Assembly: GCA_019120475.1 (NCBI GenBank)
Contig: DWVA01000268.1
Location: 1-9,467, forward strand
Reading direction: 5' to 3'
From: Candidatus Blautia intestinipullorum
GTDB taxonomy: Bacteria; Bacillota; Clostridia; Lachnospirales; Lachnospiraceae
DNA length: 9,467 nucleotides
Of this stretch, positions 1 through 6,065 are shown piece by piece. Every line of letters begins with the position of its first letter. Position 1 is the stretch's first letter. Made by a program: the position numbers and the translations under genes. Under the pieces are notes generated by a model, which saw only the letters and a program-made list of their open reading frames with translations, had not been told where the DNA came from and searched no databases.

Positions 1-2
1 TG

Positions 3-488
3 CCCAGCGGCGAACAGAGGACAGACAGTCCTGACAGGAAAAGAAAAGCCGCTGAAGAAAGCGAAATGGCAATATATCCCGATAACAAGAATACCTCTTA
101 TGCAGAAATAAAATATACAGAAATAAAAAATCCGGAAGAGGAAAGAGCTGTATATGGGGAAACGGTAGCTCTCTGTGAGGGAGGGCGCTCAGGCCCTGCG
201 ACACTGGTAAGCCGGGAACCGGGAGAGTTGGCGACAATTTATCTGGAACAGGAGCTTACGGTTGTGGGAAAGCTGGCAAACGCTGCAGACGCGGTAATTC
301 CTATTCCTACGGTAAGCCGTGTCCACGCACGGATCCGGAAAAAAGACGGGGAGTACTATCTGGCGGATCTTAACTCAAGAAACGGGACGACAGTAAACGG
401 CCAGATTCTGAAAAATGGAGAAGAGTATCAGCTTCAGGATGAAGATGAGGTGGATTTTGCACAGGCAAGGTATATTTTTCTGAAATAA
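3..488 (+). CDS. FHA-domain protein, C-terminal part (5' truncated by window edge)
   Basis: The reading frame is open from the first base of the window, and the first internal ATG (66) has no ribosome binding site, so this is probably the tail of a longer gene rather than a 140-residue protein. Counting from that Met, residues 1-50 are a charged, low-complexity linker. Residues 53-140 form a forkhead-associated (FHA) phosphothreonine-binding domain, with V-V-G-K (66-69), S-R-V-H-A-R (84-89), D-L-N-S-R-N-G-T (101-108) and V-N-G (110-112). The usual GR of strand 3 is GK here, while the Ser/Arg/His and NG-T loop residues that hold phosphothreonine are kept. In Lachnospiraceae, C-terminal FHA domains after a charged linker are typical of DUF6382-FHA proteins, often near Tad/Flp pilus genes; the N-terminal domain is outside the window, so this is inference. 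FHA fold is secure; full architecture is not. Confidence 0.85.
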   Translation, partial: PSGEQRTDSPDRKRKAAEESEMAIYPDNKNTSYAEIKYTEIKNPEEERAVYGETVALCEGGRSGPATLVSREPGELATIYLEQELTVVGKLANAADAVIPIPTVSRVHARIRKKDGEYYLADLNSRNGTTVNGQILKNGEEYQLQDEDEVDFAQARYIFLK

Positions 489-531
489 GATAAAAACAGA
501 CGTTTCTGATCCGCAGCGCCTCAGAAAAAAT

Positions 532-560
532 ATGACAGGCTCCGGCAGGCGTGATAAAAT
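532..560 (+). promoter_or_regulatory. Sigma-A-type promoter of the rhomboid gene
   Basis: ATGACA at 532-537 (5/6 to TTGACA), a 17-nt spacer, and TAAAAT at 555-560 (5/6 to TATAAT). A TG at 552-553 sits one base before the -10, giving an extended -10. It lies 40 nt upstream of the TTG start, so the rhomboid gene can be transcribed separately from the FHA gene. Confidence 0.6.
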
Positions 561-599
561 AGACATATCCAAGTATTTAAAGAAAAAGGAGATTACATT

Positions 600-1190
600 T
601 TGGAAGAATTTCGTAAAGAGCCTGTTACAATATTACTGATAGTCCTGAACATTCTTGTCTTTCTGGCAGTAGAAATGACGGGCAGTTCCCAGGATGTATT
701 TCATATGCTGAACTGCGGCGCGTCTTATACGCCTCTGGTCAGGGATCAGGGAGAGACATACAGATTATTCACCAGCATGTTTCTTCATTTCGGGATTTCT
801 CACCTGGCTAATAATATGCTGGTACTGTTTGTTCTTGGCAGCCGCCTGGAACGTGTGACTGGAAAAATACGATTTCTGATCATTTATCTTCTCGGCGGTT
901 TTGTGGGAAATGTGTTTTCCATGCTGATGGAACTGAGCAGCCGGGAATATGCAGTGTCGGCAGGGGCTTCCGGAGCTGTATTCGCAGTTATGGGAGCCAT
1001 GATCTATGTTGTCGTCCGGAACAGGGGATGGCTGGAGGATCTTTCCATGAGGCAGATCCTTGTGATGGCCATATTTTCTCTGTACTTTGGGCTTACCAGC
1101 AGCGGAGTGGATAATGCCGCGCATATCGGAGGAATGATTTCTGGCCTTCTGCTTGCGGTTATTTTATATCATCCGCAGAAAAGAATCTGA
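600..1190 (+). CDS. Rhomboid-family intramembrane serine protease
   Basis: A 196-residue polytopic membrane protein of the compact six-helix rhomboid type, which cleaves transmembrane substrates within the bilayer. Catalytic Ser124 is in G-A-S-G (122-125) and catalytic His175 in A-A-H-I-G-G (173-178). The oxyanion pair H-x3-N is His68/Asn72 in S-H-L-A-N-N, and Y-R-L-F-T-S-M-F (54-61) matches the WR-type L1 loop. All active-site elements are present, so it should be active. The start is TTG at 600, chosen because AAGGAG at 586-591 lies 8 nt upstream and no other start fits. No cytoplasmic accessory domain or TPR extension is visible. The 3' end overlaps the convergent histidine kinase gene by 22 bp. 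Substrates cannot be deduced. Confidence 0.93.
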   Translation: MEEFRKEPVTILLIVLNILVFLAVEMTGSSQDVFHMLNCGASYTPLVRDQGETYRLFTSMFLHFGISHLANNMLVLFVLGSRLERVTGKIRFLIIYLLGGFVGNVFSMLMELSSREYAVSAGASGAVFAVMGAMIYVVVRNRGWLEDLSMRQILVMAIFSLYFGLTSSGVDNAAHIGGMISGLLLAVILYHPQKRI

Positions 1191-1846
1191 AAGACAGTTC
1201 CCTGATCCGGCACACTGTGTACGGTGATCTTACCGCCGTGTCCCTCAATGATCTGCCGGGTGACAGAAAGACCCAGGCCGGTGCCGCCCTGCTTATAAGT
1301 GACAAAAGGCTGAAATATTGTTTTCTGCTGCTCTTCTGTCATACCGCATCCGTTGTCTGAAACAGTAACACGTACGCCCTCCGGAACGGACCGGGCGGAA
1401 ATATGGATAACTCCATGAGAATGACAGATCGCTTCCTGGGCGTTCCGAAGCAGATTAAGAAATGCCTGCCGGATTTTTATGCAGTCCAGATAAAGAGGCG
1501 GAAGCTGTTCGGAAATGTCCGTTTCCAGAGCAATCCCAAGATATTCCAGAGAAGGACGGAAAGAGAGTATAATACTTTTCAGAAGCCAGGACAGATCTGT
1601 CTTTTCAGGAAAGATCTGCCCGGCGTGACTGTAATCCGCTGTTTCCTTCAGCAGATCTTTGACATATTCCAGATTTTCTGTGATGTCTTCCCACTCTCTG
1701 TATCCTGTTATTTCCGGATGGGAAGCCGCCATCATCTGCAGTCCGCTTTGGATCAGCGCCAGGGGATTTCTGATCTCGTGAGCAAACTTTGACAGAGTAA
1801 GCTGAAAATCTTCTTCCTGCTGTTTCAGGGAAATAAGATCCTGCAT
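1169..1846 (-). CDS. Small soluble orphan sensor histidine kinase (HisKA-HATPase)
   Basis: About 225 residues with no transmembrane segment, PAS or HAMP: almost only a catalytic core. From the ATG start, the H-box F-A-H-E-I-R-N-P-L-A has phospho-acceptor His23, the N-box is N-L-L-R-N-A-Q-E-A (residues 132-140), the G1 box D-N-G-C-G-M is near 164-169, and the F/G2 boxes F-Q-P-F and G-T-G-L-G-L are near 178-193. Both kinase and ATP-binding motifs are intact. A GTG at 1855 also opens the frame, but it lies inside GAGGTGAT (1851-1858), which is a good Shine-Dalgarno for the ATG at 1846, so ATG is preferred. No response regulator is in the window. The H-box resembles the H-E-I-R-N-P-L form of sporulation phosphorelay kinases, so a Spo0A-type target is possible but unproven. 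The short N-terminus may carry a small dimer-forming or partner-binding helix. Confidence 0.9.
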   Translation of the reverse strand: MQDLISLKQQEEDFQLTLSKFAHEIRNPLALIQSGLQMMAASHPEITGYREWEDITENLEYVKDLLKETADYSHAGQIFPEKTDLSWLLKSIILSFRPSLEYLGIALETDISEQLPPLYLDCIKIRQAFLNLLRNAQEAICHSHGVIHISARSVPEGVRVTVSDNGCGMTEEQQKTIFQPFVTYKQGGTGLGLSVTRQIIEGHGGKITVHSVPDQGTVFQILFCG

Positions 1847-1850
1847 ATGA

Positions 1851-1858
1851 ATCACCTC
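1851..1858 (-). promoter_or_regulatory. Ribosome binding site that decides the kinase start
   Basis: On the minus strand the bases read GAGGTGAT, a strong match to the anti-Shine-Dalgarno. It ends 4 nt before ATG 1846 (6 nt from GAGGTG). Because it contains the GTG at 1855, that upstream GTG cannot be served by it. Confidence 0.7.
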
Positions 1859-1864
1859 ATCTGC

Positions 1865-1893
1865 AGTTTATCATTCACATTTTGGGGAATCAA
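1865..1893 (-). promoter_or_regulatory. Possible promoter of the histidine kinase gene
   Basis: On the minus strand TTGATT (1893-1888), a 17-nt spacer and TAAACT (1870-1865); each hexamer matches consensus at 4/6. It leaves a very short leader before the SD at 1858-1851, which weakens the call. Confidence 0.3.
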
Positions 1894-1904
1894 CAAATTT
1901 CGTA

Positions 1905-1933
1905 TTGAAAAAATCGAAGAAATACGAGACAAT
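1905..1933 (+). promoter_or_regulatory. Sigma-A-type promoter of the HIT/sigma operon
   Basis: TTGAAA at 1905-1910 (5/6), a 17-nt spacer, GACAAT at 1928-1933 (4/6). It is placed 34 nt before the GTG start of the HIT gene in the divergent intergenic region shared with the histidine kinase. Confidence 0.5.
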
Positions 1934-1967
1934 AGTAAGGGAAAACTAATAAAAGGAGGAGATTGTT

Positions 1968-2372
1968 GTGGATAATTGTATTTTCTGTAAAATTGCAAAC
2001 GGGGAAATTCCATCAGCTACTTTATATGAAGACGAGGAATTTCGTGTGATTCTGGATCTGGGTCCGGCAAGTAAGGGACATGCGCTGATCCTGCCGAAAG
2101 TTCACGCCGCGGATATTTATGAGCTTCCGGAGGAGACTGCCGGAAAAGCAATGATCCTTGCCAAGCATATGGCGCAAAAAATGAAAGACGCCCTGCACTG
2201 CGACGGATTTAATATTGTCCAGAATAATGGAGAAATTGCGGGGCAGACAGTATTCCATTTCCACATGCATCTGATTCCAAGATATAAGGGAGATCAGGTT
2301 GGTCTGACATGGACTCCCGGAAAACTCAGTGATAAGGACAGGGACGAAATTTTGGAAAAATTAGGCAGATAA
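1968..2372 (+). CDS. HIT-family (Hint-like) nucleotide-binding hydrolase
   Basis: A 134-residue cytosolic protein of the histidine triad family. Members hydrolyse or transfer nucleotidyl groups, for example adenosine phosphoramidates or AMP-lysine, through a nucleotidylated histidine. The triad H-F-H-M-H is at 97-101, followed by L-I-P-R. The N-terminal C-I-F-C (Cys4, Cys7) with a histidine near 46 and His97 is the zinc-binding set seen in many bacterial HIT proteins. L-G-P-A-S-K-G-H-A-L-I-L-P-K (31-44) is the conserved nucleotide-side segment. Start is GTG at 1968, supported by AGGAGG about 8 nt upstream. Length is normal for the family. It is the first gene of a likely two-gene unit with the sigma factor 19 nt downstream. 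The physiological substrate is unknown. Confidence 0.93.
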   Translation: MDNCIFCKIANGEIPSATLYEDEEFRVILDLGPASKGHALILPKVHAADIYELPEETAGKAMILAKHMAQKMKDALHCDGFNIVQNNGEIAGQTVFHFHMHLIPRYKGDQVGLTWTPGKLSDKDRDEILEKLGR

Positions 2373-2391
2373 GCCGGGAATATTACAAAAG

Positions 2392-2928
2392 ATGAAATGT
2401 GAGAATTTTAAGGATATTTACAGGAAATACCGGGGATTCTCTACCAGCGTTGCCGAGAAAGTGCTCAAGGACGACGTGATTGCAGAGGATATCAGTCAGG
2501 AGGTATTTTCTCATTTGTATGAGATCAGAGCAACGCTGGATTTTTCAAACGAGAAGATGATAAAATCGCTGATATTTACTGCAACTGTCAATAAGTGCAA
2601 AGACTATTTCAAAAAGTCATGGAAGAAACGGGAAATTTATCAGTTGGATGAAGAACGCTACAGAACTGTTCCGGACAACAGAGCGAATCCGGAATCGATT
2701 CTGATCCGCAGGGAAGAGATGAAATATTGGAAACTTGCATTGGAAAAGCTTCGCTGTGAACATCCAATGAATTACGATATTCTGATCAAAACAAAATATT
2801 TTGAGATCCCACCGGAATTCGTCGCGGAGGAGTATGGCATAACGAGACATAATGTGAACAACAGAGTCCTCCGGACGAAAAAGTGGGTGAGAAAAGAGGC
2901 GGAAAAACTGCAGAAGAAGCATTCGTAG
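2392..2928 (+). CDS. Sigma-70 family (ECF-like) RNA polymerase sigma factor
   Basis: A 178-residue protein with the two-domain layout of extracytoplasmic-function sigma factors. Region 2 spans about 1-78 and contains D-D-V-I-A-E-D-I-S-Q-E-V-F (27-39), the core-binding helix signature. A charged linker follows (79-107). Region 4 spans about 108-172, with a helix-turn-helix in P-P-E-F-V-A-E-E-Y-G-I-T-R-H-N-V (140-155) that would read the -35 element. Compared with textbook ECFs the region-4 motif is divergent. There is only a weak SD (GGGA, 12 nt before ATG), and the gene begins 19 nt after the HIT stop, so translation probably depends on coupling. No anti-sigma gene follows directly: the next gene is the convergent murG, 16 nt away. 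A DUF4367-like membrane protein beyond murG is the best candidate partner. Confidence 0.85.
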   Translation: MKCENFKDIYRKYRGFSTSVAEKVLKDDVIAEDISQEVFSHLYEIRATLDFSNEKMIKSLIFTATVNKCKDYFKKSWKKREIYQLDEERYRTVPDNRANPESILIRREEMKYWKLALEKLRCEHPMNYDILIKTKYFEIPPEFVAEEYGITRHNVNNRVLRTKKWVRKEAEKLQKKHS

Positions 2929-2944
2929 CTTCAGTTTCCGCATT

Positions 2945-4015
2945 TTATCTGGAATTTACACATTCTTCAATAAGAGAAACAATATGATGGATAGAATCCA
3001 TCTGTTTCCCGGACGCCATAGCTTTTTCATAGACATGGCGGTTCTCATATAATCTGCGGATAGAAGAAAGCAGTTTTTCGTCAGTGATTTCTTCTTCCTC
3101 AAGAACCATACTGAAGCCCTGGCGCTCAAAAGAACGGGCGTTGAGGATCTGATCTCCCCGGCTGGCATTGGCGGAAAGAGGAATCAGCAGATTTGGTTTG
3201 TGCAGGGCGCTGATCTCACAGATCGCGTTTGCTCCGGCTCTGGAAATAACAATATCCGCAAGGGCAAACAGATCGGCAAGTTCTTTTTTGATATATTCGT
3301 ATTGTACATAACCGGCAGTTCCTGTAAGCGATTCATCCATTTTTCCTTTTCCGCAGAGATGGATAACCTGAAACTCTTTCAGAAGCTGCGGAAGTATCTT
3401 GCGGATATGGTCATTTACAGAAGCGGCGCCCAGACTGCCGCCGATGACCATGATGACAGGCTTCTCTGAGGTAAAGCCGCAGAACTGCCGGCCTGCTTCA
3501 GGATTCCCGTTCAGAAGCTCCTGCCGGATCGGCGTTCCGGTAAGAACGGCCTTTTCTTTTGGAAGACTGTCAACTGTTTCAGGAAAATTGCAGCAGATTT
3601 TTACGGCAGAAGAAATACACAGTTTATTCGCAAGACCGGGAGTCATGTCGGACTCGTGGATAATGGCCGGTATTTTGCATTTTTTGGCAGCGATCACCAC
3701 AGGGACGGTGACGAAACCGCCTTTGGAAAACACCACGTCCGGCTTTAACTGTTTGAGCAGCTTCTTTGCCTCATAGAAGCCTTTCAGTACCCGGAAAGGG
3801 TCTGTAAAGTTTTTTACATCGAAATACCGTCTTAATTTACCGGACGATATACCATAGTAGGGAATATCCAATTCTTCAATGAGTTTGCGCTCAATACCTT
3901 CGTAGGACCCGATATAAGAGATCTGATATCCGGCCTCCCTGAGAACGGGAACCAGAGCGATGTTTGGTGTAACGTGTCCGGCAGTACCGCCGCCGGTGAG
4001 TACAATATGCTTCAT
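2945..4015 (-). CDS. murG: MurG, UDP-GlcNAc:lipid I N-acetylglucosaminyltransferase
   Basis: A 356-residue GT28-family enzyme that adds GlcNAc to undecaprenyl-pyrophosphoryl-MurNAc-pentapeptide (lipid I), giving lipid II, at the inner face of the membrane. Motifs in order: G-loop G-G-G-T-A-G-H-V-T-P (8-17, with His14); K-G-G-F-V-T-V-P (98-105); I-H-E-S-D-M-T-P-G-L-A-N (119-130); T-G-T-P-I-R (159-164); G-loop I-G-G-S-L-G-A-A-S-V-N (191-201); the UDP-GlcNAc site R-A-G-A-N-A-I-C-E (259-267); and G-D-Q-I-L-N-A-R (287-294). All are intact and length is typical. The ATG at 4015 is chosen because AGGAGGG lies 6 nt upstream; a longer open frame to 4159 would run through the promoter. murG is outside a division/cell-wall cluster here and flanked by opposite-strand genes. 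Confidence 0.96.
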   Translation of the reverse strand: MKHIVLTGGGTAGHVTPNIALVPVLREAGYQISYIGSYEGIERKLIEELDIPYYGISSGKLRRYFDVKNFTDPFRVLKGFYEAKKLLKQLKPDVVFSKGGFVTVPVVIAAKKCKIPAIIHESDMTPGLANKLCISSAVKICCNFPETVDSLPKEKAVLTGTPIRQELLNGNPEAGRQFCGFTSEKPVIMVIGGSLGAASVNDHIRKILPQLLKEFQVIHLCGKGKMDESLTGTAGYVQYEYIKKELADLFALADIVISRAGANAICEISALHKPNLLIPLSANASRGDQILNARSFERQGFSMVLEEEEITDEKLLSSIRRLYENRHVYEKAMASGKQMDSIHHIVSLIEECVNSR

Positions 4016-4049
4016 AGAGAACCCTCCTGCAAAATCTTTTGTTACCAAT

Positions 4050-4078
4050 AATATGAACCAGCCGGGGATAATTGTCAA
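4050..4078 (-). promoter_or_regulatory. Sigma-A-type promoter of murG
   Basis: On the minus strand a perfect TTGACA (4078-4073), a 17-nt spacer and CATATT (4055-4050, 4/6). The expected start of transcription precedes the AGGAGGG at 4028-4022, leaving a short leader. This supports murG being transcribed as its own unit. Confidence 0.65.
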
Positions 4079-4157
4079 GAATAGATAAAAATCAACGACA
4101 GGCCGGAAAAGTGATGAAGGGGAGACTTGAGAAGCGAGGCAGTACCAGGAGAATACC

Positions 4158-5096
4158 ATGAGAAAAAAGTTTATAGATGATAAAAAAGAGAAAACAGCAG
4201 AAACGTCTGGTAGAAAAAATACTCTGAAGCTGTCGAAAGAGTGGGAAGAGCAGTATATAGCGAGGACGGAGAGAAGGGAGAAGGAGCTTTTCGGAGGAAA
4301 ACAGCCTAAAGAACGCGAAGTCTCCGACGACGAGATAGAAGAATCGTATCAAAAACTGGTGAACAGCCTGAAGGAAAAAGGAATTTACAGTGAAGACGAG
4401 TCGAAAATCATTCCCATATCCGAAGTACGCTCTTCCGGGAAAGAAGATACTTTTGCAGAAAGCGGCAGGAGGAGAAAAAAGAAAGCCGAAAAAGTTTTTC
4501 AGGGAAGATACCGCAGCAGCATTCATTTGGGGAAAATTGCCGGAATCGCTCTGGTTTGCTGCGCCTGTGTATTTGCGGCAAGTATGACAAGCGAAGCGAA
4601 CAGGGCGTATTTTGTAAAGAATGTGCGTTATCTGATGGGTGATGATACAAGAGTACTGGTATATAACGATGACACAAATGAGAGTGATAATATGGAGGAA
4701 TATAATGCGGTTCAGGATATTGAGGAAAAACTGGGGATAGATATGCCGGAGTTTTACTATCGACCGCAGGGACTGGAATTCCGGGGGTATGAGGTGAACC
4801 AGGAGGTTTCCATAGCCAGAATTGAGTATCAGTATCAAGATAAAATAATTCTTTTATTGATTGATCAGCAGAGCGAAGACAGAGCAAGTAATATTAACAG
4901 TGTTCATGGCGAAGAATTACAGACGATGGTTACAGCTAGTGACGGAATAGAAGTAGACATTGAGAAATTTCAAGACGCTCAGGATAAAGAACCGACTTTT
5001 GTGGCACGGTGGCAAAGAGAGGATATATTTTATTATCTGTCTGGAAAAATGAAAATAGAAGAATTAAAACAAATGGTTGAAAATATGGTTTATTAA
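4158..5096 (+). CDS. Single-pass membrane protein with DUF4367-like outer domain, putative anti-sigma factor
   Basis: 312 residues. Residues 1-122 are cytoplasmic, very charged and helical (K-E-W-E-E-Q-Y near 27-33; D-D-E-I-E-E-S-Y-Q-K near 57-66), ending in the basic patch R-R-R-K-K-K (104-109). A single transmembrane helix spans about 123-145, oriented N-in by the positive-inside rule. The outer part, from about 195 to the C-terminus, resembles DUF4367: P-E-F-Y-Y-R-P-Q-G-L-E-F (197-208), I-E-Y-Q-Y-Q-D (222-228), W-Q-R-E-D-I-F-Y-Y-L-S-G (285-296) and a final E-E-L-K-Q-M helix. In Clostridia such proteins are commonly next to ECF-like sigma genes, and this topology fits membrane anti-sigma factors; no zinc-type HxxxCxxC motif is present. 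AGGAG lies 6 nt before ATG. The next gene follows after 63 nt. The family assignment is from memory of pattern; the regulatory role is inference. Confidence 0.75.
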   Translation: MRKKFIDDKKEKTAETSGRKNTLKLSKEWEEQYIARTERREKELFGGKQPKEREVSDDEIEESYQKLVNSLKEKGIYSEDESKIIPISEVRSSGKEDTFAESGRRRKKKAEKVFQGRYRSSIHLGKIAGIALVCCACVFAASMTSEANRAYFVKNVRYLMGDDTRVLVYNDDTNESDNMEEYNAVQDIEEKLGIDMPEFYYRPQGLEFRGYEVNQEVSIARIEYQYQDKIILLLIDQQSEDRASNINSVHGEELQTMVTASDGIEVDIEKFQDAQDKEPTFVARWQREDIFYYLSGKMKIEELKQMVENMVY

Positions 5097-5149
5097 GTGT
5101 GATTTCAGAATGATTTTGTCGTATTTAATATTGTAAGGTATGTTTGCAA

Positions 5150-5160
5150 AGGGAAAGGAG
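5150..5160 (+). promoter_or_regulatory. Ribosome binding region with ambiguous start
   Basis: Two purine blocks, AGGGA (5150-5154) and AAGGAG (5155-5160), precede the secreted-protein gene. GTG 5160 overlaps the second block and could only use the first, with 5 nt spacing. The stronger block is 8 nt from an in-frame ATA at 5169. The true initiation codon is therefore uncertain. Confidence 0.45.
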
Positions 5161-5648
5161 TGAGGACAATAAGCAGGTGGAAACGAATCCTGGGGATCGG
5201 TATGGCTGCAGGGATACTGGCTTCTGTGGCGGTAACTTCCGTGCCAGTGCAGGCGTCCAGTATCCTGGATGAGGTTACGGAGCTGGAGACTACAGAAGAT
5301 CATGCCGAAGATACGGAATACAGCCGCCTCAGAGGTAACAATCTGAATTTCGGAAATGTAAAGGTACAGCGGGTTTCCAGCAACGAGATAGGTATTTATG
5401 GTCTGACTCAGTGCCACCATGTCTGCGATACTGTATACCTTTATCTTTATCTGGAACGGAAGGTGGATGGAAGCTACGGTACCTATAAATACTGGAGATT
5501 TGAGGCCAATAATGCGACCAGTCTCAGCCGGGGAATCAACGTTATAGTCCCCAGCGGCACCTATTACCGTGTAAGAGGCTACCATGCCGCAAAGGACGGT
5601 TCCAAGGAATCAACGTCTACGTTGACACAGGGAATCCTGATCAACTGA
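5160..5648 (+). CDS. Small secreted protein, DUF6147-like
   Basis: 162 residues if GTG 5160 is the start. A signal peptide is clear: a basic n-region with Arg2, Arg6, Lys8 and Arg9, a hydrophobic core of about 10-28, and a cleavage site after V-Q-A (30-32). The mature chain of about 130 residues begins with an acidic segment (S-S-I-L-D-E-V-T-E-L-E), then a probable beta-rich domain: R-L-R-G-N-N-L-N-F-G (57-65), Y-L-Y-L-Y-L-E-R (93-100), Y-K-Y-W-R-F (109-114) and a C-terminal Y-Y-R-V-R-G-Y-H (135-142). Cys85 and Cys89 could form a disulfide. The pattern of a CDxVxLxxYLE strand and a YYRVRGYH strand resembles DUF6147, secreted Lachnospiraceae proteins of unknown function. It is probably co-transcribed with the DUF4367-like gene 63 nt upstream and could be an output of that system. 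No catalytic motif or cell-wall anchor is seen. Confidence 0.75.
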   Translation: MRTISRWKRILGIGMAAGILASVAVTSVPVQASSILDEVTELETTEDHAEDTEYSRLRGNNLNFGNVKVQRVSSNEIGIYGLTQCHHVCDTVYLYLYLERKVDGSYGTYKYWRFEANNATSLSRGINVIVPSGTYYRVRGYHAAKDGSKESTSTLTQGILIN

Positions 5649-5935
5649 CAGGTCTGCCCCAGGAAGCAGAACTTTCAAAACGGACACATAGGAAACATAC
5701 ATAAACCAAAACGCTGTAAATAAAAATCCCGGCACAGGCGGGCAGCAGAAGCGGCTGAAAGGGATGACATGAGAAACGTGAAAGAAATGTAAACTGCCTT
5801 ACCGTCCCCGGAAAGAAGCTTTTGTGAGAACCGGCGTGCCGAAATCCACAACACACAACACATACAAATCTTGCAGGCGCCTTTATAGGTGCCGAAAGAT
5901 AGGAAACAGTAAAAAAAGTATACGGCAAAATCTGG
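5649..5935 (+). other. Non-coding stretch before the terminator; nothing firmly recognised
   Basis: Some 287 nt, purine-rich on the plus strand, separate the secreted-protein stop from the terminator. No open frame here has a ribosome binding site. Small hairpins are visible: TCTGC/GCAGA just after the stop, and GGCGCC/GGTGCC at 5876-5893 with loop TTTATA. It could be a long 3' untranslated region or hold an unrecognised small RNA. Confidence 0.3.
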
Positions 5936-5973
5936 CAGCAGGACAGAAGACAGCATTCTGTCCTGCTGTTTTT
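5936..5973 (+). terminator. Strong rho-independent terminator
   Basis: A perfect 12-bp stem CAGCAGGACAGA (5936-5947) / TCTGTCCTGCTG (5957-5968) with a 9-nt loop, followed by five T. It ends the transcript of the DUF4367-like/secreted-protein unit and insulates the ribonuclease gene. Confidence 0.93.
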
Positions 5974-5984
5974 ATGGAATAATG

Positions 5985-6014
5985 CTGTTAAAAAACTGAT
6001 TTCTCGTGTATAAT
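5985..6014 (+). promoter_or_regulatory. Promoter of the beta-CASP ribonuclease gene
   Basis: A perfect TATAAT at 6009-6014 with a poor -35 (CTGTTA at 5985-5990, spacer 18). It lies directly after the terminator and 51 nt before the ATG. The -10 is convincing; the -35 is not. Confidence 0.55.
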
Positions 6015-6065
6015 AATTATAAAATCAAATTCTTCTGAAAATGATCAGATAAAGGGGGCCGGCAT

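Noticed and set aside
503..527. Terminator after the FHA gene (TTTCTGA/TCAGAAA stem)
   Set aside because: The stem is weak, has an 11-nt loop and is followed by A rather than T on the plus strand.
4055..4077. ECF-type promoter (TGAACC ... GTC) for the DUF4367-like gene
   Set aside because: Spacing is shorter than usual for ECF promoters and the site overlaps the murG promoter; one copy is not enough to claim a target site.
4016..4159. 48-residue N-terminal extension of MurG
   Set aside because: The extension would cover the murG promoter and ribosome site; the G-loop normally lies near residue 10 of MurG, as it does from ATG 4015.
5116..5144. Separate promoter (TTGTCG-N17-TATGTT) for the secreted-protein gene
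   Set aside because: Weak hexamers, and transcription would begin at or inside the ribosome binding site; read-through from the upstream gene is simpler.
5641..5928. Cysteine-rich minus-strand open frame of 95 residues
   Set aside because: No ribosome binding site, no recognisable motif, composition typical of antisense to purine-rich DNA.
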